DNA from: Oscillospiraceae bacterium
GTDB lineage: Bacteria > Bacillota > Clostridia > Oscillospirales > Oscillospiraceae
Length of the DNA: 64,000 nucleotides
Direction: 5' to 3'
NCBI GenBank assembly: GCA_902775355.1
Contig: CACYLY010000012.1
Location: 16,131-80,130, forward strand
A model generated the notes under the pieces. That model was given only the letters and a program-made list of their open reading frames with translations, did not search any database and had not been told where the DNA came from. Positions 60,867-64,000 of the stretch are shown here, in pieces; the stretch's first letter is position 1; every line of letters begins with the position of its first letter. Position numbers and translations under genes: made by a program.

Positions 60867-63782
60867 TCATTCGGTCCGCAGGGCTTCCACCGGGTCCTTC
60901 TTGGCGGCCAGTCCCGAAGGGATCAGGCCGGCGATATAGGTCAGGAACACGCTGATTCCCACCAAAGCCGCGCCGCCCAGGGGCGGAAGCGTGGAATTCA
61001 GGGCCAGGATGCCGGTGAGATTGTGTACGATGATGTTGATGGGGATGTTCAGCAGCAGCGTCACGGCGATGCCGATGACGCCCGCGGCCAGGCCGATGAT
61101 GAAGGTCTCCGCGTTGAAGACCCGGGAAACGTCCCGCTTGGAGGCGCCGATGGCCCGGAGGATGCCGATCTCCTTGGTGCGCTCCAGAACGCTGATATAG
61201 GTGATGATGCCGATCATGATGGAAGACACCACCAGGGAGATGGCCACAAAGGCGATAAGCACGTAGCTGATGACATTGATGATGGTGGTGATGGAGCTCA
61301 TCAGCAGCGCCACCACGTCGGTATACTTGATCTGGTCCTCCTCCGCCACCGAATCGTTGTAGTGATCGATGGCCTCGCCGATGCTGTCCTTGTTCTCGAA
61401 GGAGTTGGCGTAGATGTTGATGGCGCTGGGAGTCTCCAGATCCACATAGCCAAGCTTTTTCAGCGTGTCCTTCAGGGTGCTGGTGGAATACACCGGGGGC
61501 ATGGCGTTTTCATAGATCCAGAGGTAGTCCTTCTCCTCCAGGCTCAAAAGCTGGAAGTCCTCCGCCAGCTCCTCGTCGCTGAGCTCCTCGTACAGCGCGC
61601 GCATCTGGGCGGCATACTGGGTCTTTGCCTGCTCGCCGATCATCTGGCGCATATAAACGTCCAGCGTTTCATCGTCCATCTGGCTGAGCATGGCGGCGTA
61701 TTCCGGATAATAGTCCAGGATGTTCTTTTCGATATCCTCCCGGGAAGTGCCTTCCAGCTGTTCGTCGATCATCTGCTGCAGATAGGCCTCGTCCGGCTCG
61801 CACATGTACTGGATGTAGATCTCCGCGATCTGGTGGGTGTCGGCTTTTTCGATATACTCCCGGGCGGCGTCCGCCTTGCGGCTCTTGGTCAAAGCCTCGT
61901 CCTCCCGATCCAGGAAGGGCAGACCGGTGAAGACCTCGTGCTCCGGATCCTCCAGCTGGCGCTTGACGAGTTCTTTTTCGGCGCTCTCCTCCGAGATATA
62001 CTCCACCAGGGCATGGGGATAGCCCACGGAGCCGGAGAGCATCCCGGAGAGCGCGTCTCCGTCCTTGCGGATGATGCCTACGATGCGGATCTCCAGGCCG
62101 TTGTTGAACAGCGTGCGCAGGCCCAGCTCCTCCTCGGTCAGATCTACGTACTCCCCCGTCTCCTCGTTGTACTGGAACTGATCCGCCGGGAAAATGTAAC
62201 GGAAGGTCTTGCCGCAGATTTCCTCATAGCTCCAGCTCTCCACCGTGGCGTCCAGCTCCTCGGCGGAGACCACCGCGTTCATGCTCTCGGCAATGGAGTC
62301 GTTGGACTTCAATCCCAGGGAATAGAGCACCAGGTCGGAGACCTCGTTGTTCTCATTGACGATCAGCACGACTTCGTTATACTTTTCCGGCCAGCGGCCG
62401 TAGATCAGCTCGTACTGCTGGGCCAGCAGCGGATTGATCAGCTCTCCGTTCTCCCCCGGCAGCATTTCCTGCCAAACGTTCAGCGTGCTGTACATCTGCC
62501 CGTAGGTTGCAAAATAGCTGGAGTAATCCCCGCCGAAGGCGGCGGACATGGCCGTCTGCAGGATCTGGGCCGCGTCCGTCCTGCCGATATAGCCGTTCAC
62601 ATCCTCGGCATAGGGCGTCAGGTCCACGTCATAGGAATACTGGACCGAACTGATATAAGGTCGGATCTCACTGTTTTCGTCTTCCAGATAAGCGCGAAAG
62701 GCCGTCAGGTTATTGGATTCGCCCCCGGAGGAGAAGATGGAGTTGACCATGTTGTACAATACCGCGCTGGAATAGACCGCGTCCTTCTCATGGCGGAAAT
62801 TCGTGGTCTCCGCCTGGGCGCCCATCATGGCGGTCATCATGGTCATCATATCCATGCTCTGGGCCTGGATGGTGATGGGGTAACTGGAAAGCGTGTCCTC
62901 CTGGACCTTGTCGATATAATTTTGAATACCGTTGGAGAGAGACATGATCAGCGCGATGCCGATGATGCCGATGCTGCCGGCAAAAGCGGTGAGCAGGGTC
63001 CTGGCCTTTTTTGTCATCAGGTTGTTCATGGACAGGGCCAGAGCGGTGAAAAAGCGCATAGAGGTCTTCTTCCCTAAGGGCGCCGTGGTCTCGGCGTCCT
63101 CCGCCTCATAGGGGTCGCTGTCCCCCACGATCAGGCCGTCCTTCAGGCGGATGATGCGGCTGGCGTAGCCGTTGGCCAGATCCGGGTTGTGGGTGACCAT
63201 GATGATCAGCTTGTCCTTGGCGATCTCCTTCAGGATCTCCATGATCTGCACCGAGGTGTCCGAATCCAGGGCGCCGGTGGGCTCGTCGGCCAGCAGGATA
63301 TCCGGGTTGTTCACCAGGGCGCGGGCAATGGCCACCCGCTGCATCTGACCGCCGGACATCTGATTGGGCTTTTTGTTCAGCTGATCGCCCAGCCCCACTT
63401 TTTCCAGCGCCTCGGTGGCCCTGGCCTTCCGCTCAGCCGGCCCCACGCCGGAGAGGGTCAGCGCCAGCTCCACGTTGGCCAGCACCGTCTGATGCGGGAT
63501 CAGATTGTAAGACTGAAAAACAAAGCCTATGGAATGATTGCGGTAAGTATCCCAGTCGCTGTCTGTAAAGTCCTTGGTGGATTTTCCGTTGATGACCAGA
63601 TCCCCGGAGGTATACTGATCCAGACCGCCCACGATGTTCAGCAGGGTGGTCTTTCCGCAGCCGGAGTGTCCCAGGATCGCCACAAATTCGTGCTCCCGGA
63701 AGCTCAGATCGACGCCTTTCAGGGCGTGGACCGTGAACTCGCCGACGGTATAGTCTTTTTTGACGGAAACCAGCTTCAGCAT
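60867..63782 (-). CDS. Fused ABC transporter ATPase-permease (MacB/FtsX type)
   Basis: A 971-residue protein. The N-terminal ATPase (residues 1-about 225) has Walker A GHSGCGKT, signature MSGGQMQRVAIARAL and Walker B ILLADEPTGALD. A permease of the MacB/FtsX type follows: one membrane helix near 265-290, a large extracellular domain (about 290-810) rich in acidic residues, then three helices (about 825-850, 880-905 and 935-955) with the closing KKDPVEALRTE. Such exporters act on peptides, antibiotics or lipids; no partner gene is visible. The promoter TTGACA lies upstream, and tandem Fur-like boxes sit further up. Confidence 0.9.
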   Translation of the reverse strand: MLKLVSVKKDYTVGEFTVHALKGVDLSFREHEFVAILGHSGCGKTTLLNIVGGLDQYTSGDLVINGKSTKDFTDSDWDTYRNHSIGFVFQSYNLIPHQTVLANVELALTLSGVGPAERKARATEALEKVGLGDQLNKKPNQMSGGQMQRVAIARALVNNPDILLADEPTGALDSDTSVQIMEILKEIAKDKLIIMVTHNPDLANGYASRIIRLKDGLIVGDSDPYEAEDAETTAPLGKKTSMRFFTALALSMNNLMTKKARTLLTAFAGSIGIIGIALIMSLSNGIQNYIDKVQEDTLSSYPITIQAQSMDMMTMMTAMMGAQAETTNFRHEKDAVYSSAVLYNMVNSIFSSGGESNNLTAFRAYLEDENSEIRPYISSVQYSYDVDLTPYAEDVNGYIGRTDAAQILQTAMSAAFGGDYSSYFATYGQMYSTLNVWQEMLPGENGELINPLLAQQYELIYGRWPEKYNEVVLIVNENNEVSDLVLYSLGLKSNDSIAESMNAVVSAEELDATVESWSYEEICGKTFRYIFPADQFQYNEETGEYVDLTEEELGLRTLFNNGLEIRIVGIIRKDGDALSGMLSGSVGYPHALVEYISEESAEKELVKRQLEDPEHEVFTGLPFLDREDEALTKSRKADAAREYIEKADTHQIAEIYIQYMCEPDEAYLQQMIDEQLEGTSREDIEKNILDYYPEYAAMLSQMDDETLDVYMRQMIGEQAKTQYAAQMRALYEELSDEELAEDFQLLSLEEKDYLWIYENAMPPVYSTSTLKDTLKKLGYVDLETPSAINIYANSFENKDSIGEAIDHYNDSVAEEDQIKYTDVVALLMSSITTIINVISYVLIAFVAISLVVSSIMIGIITYISVLERTKEIGILRAIGASKRDVSRVFNAETFIIGLAAGVIGIAVTLLLNIPINIIVHNLTGILALNSTLPPLGGAALVGISVFLTYIAGLIPSGLAAKKDPVEALRTE

Positions 63783-63811
63783 AGGGATCCCTCGATCGAT
63801 TCATTCTCAAT

Positions 63812-63840
63812 TTATTATTTTATCACGGCCTTTCTGTCAA
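63812..63840 (-). promoter_or_regulatory. Candidate promoter of the ABC exporter gene
   Basis: On the minus strand: perfect TTGACA (63835-63840), 17-bp spacer, weak TAATAA (63812-63817), 30 bp before the ATG at 63782. Confidence 0.5.
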
Positions 63841-63860
63841 AGTAAATACAAATTGTGAAT

Positions 63861-63904
63861 TTCGGAATGATTCTCTTTCTCATTCGGAATGATTCTCTTT
63901 CTCA
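63861..63904. promoter_or_regulatory. Perfect 22-bp tandem repeat, Fur-like boxes
   Basis: Two exact copies of a 22-bp unit (63861-63882 and 63883-63904). On the minus strand each holds GAGAATCATTC, matching the core of the classical Fur box TGAGAATCATTCTCA. They lie between the ABC exporter promoter and a -10-like TAAAAT at 63913-63918 that points out of the window on the plus strand, so they may control a gene beyond the edge. The last 80 bp hold a short inverted repeat (TGGTTT near 63956 with AAACCA) and end in AAAGAGGT, a possible ribosome binding site. Confidence 0.55.
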
Positions 63905-64000
63905 CCTTAGTGTAAAATAGATGTAGGAAAAATAAAGACAGAGGGCACCTCAAAGTGGTTTAATGAATTCACCACAAACCATTAGCCACAAGAAAGAGGT

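Noticed and set aside
60615-63077. An 820-codon open frame on the plus strand across the ABC exporter
   Set aside because: Antisense to an intact ABC ATPase-permease gene; low-complexity His/Asp/Gly-rich translation.
63861-63904. CRISPR repeat
   Set aside because: Two copies directly abutting with no spacer and no cas genes.

Overview
The window reads as chromosome of an endospore-forming, anaerobic Clostridia bacterium with fairly high GC, most like the Oscillospiraceae (Oscillibacter/Flavonifractor type). The placement is my inference. It rests on sporulation genes (spoIVA, cwlD, a SipL-like SPOCS-LysM protein, a 24-codon spoVM, a SigH-type sigma factor), a type III glutamine synthetase, a PPi-type phosphofructokinase, an Fe-S flavoprotein, and Firmicutes-style gene order. 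I see no prophage, transposase, CRISPR array, rRNA or complete tRNA.

Layout. 0-16 kb, mixed strands: thioredoxins, a PIG-L deacetylase with a sugar/cation symporter, glnN, a phosphoesterase with a ParB-like/BMP fusion, a MoxR-VWA pair, PPi-PFK, aldolase and a membrane protein that looks like a catalytically dead P-type ATPase. 16-17.4 kb: a decayed intergenic stretch, inverted repeats and a XerC/D-like recombinase. 17.5-29.4 kb, all minus strand: radA-cwlD-spoIVA, trmK-nif3, sigH, ruvCAB, CPBP and VanZ membrane proteins, yebC. 29.4-45.4 kb: an unbroken minus-strand run cdaA-cdaR-rseC-yicC-remA-gmk-rpoZ-priA-def-fmt-rsmB-rlmN-prpC-prkC-rsgA-(51 aa)-spoVM-sipL-like. 45.5-52 kb: cysteine desulfurase-like gene, DUF3343, ispDF, mreB, comF, a sodium:alanine symporter. 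52-64 kb: DUF1002, radical SAM and lipoprotein genes, a structured repeat region, ybaB-dnaX-SRP RNA, a 902-residue Fe-S flavoprotein joined to hypA, and a fused ABC exporter with tandem Fur-like boxes at the right edge.

How the genes work together. The 29-45 kb run links c-di-AMP synthesis, PASTA kinase/phosphatase signalling, translation start and ribosome maturation (def, fmt, rsmB, rlmN, rsgA) and spore coat assembly. SpoVM, SpoIVA and a SipL-like protein, the three parts of the coat basement, all lie within about 12 kb. trmK, nif3, cwlD and radA sit beside spoIVA. DnaX, YbaB and the SRP RNA keep the Firmicutes order.

Points most worth a second look: the pseudo-P-type ATPase; the unannotated-size spoVM and its neighbour; the spoIVA leader, where a terminator-like hairpin holds the ribosome binding site; the roughly 280-bp nested inverted-repeat element whose ends resemble a tRNA T-arm; a CsoR-like palindrome; and tandem Fur-like boxes.
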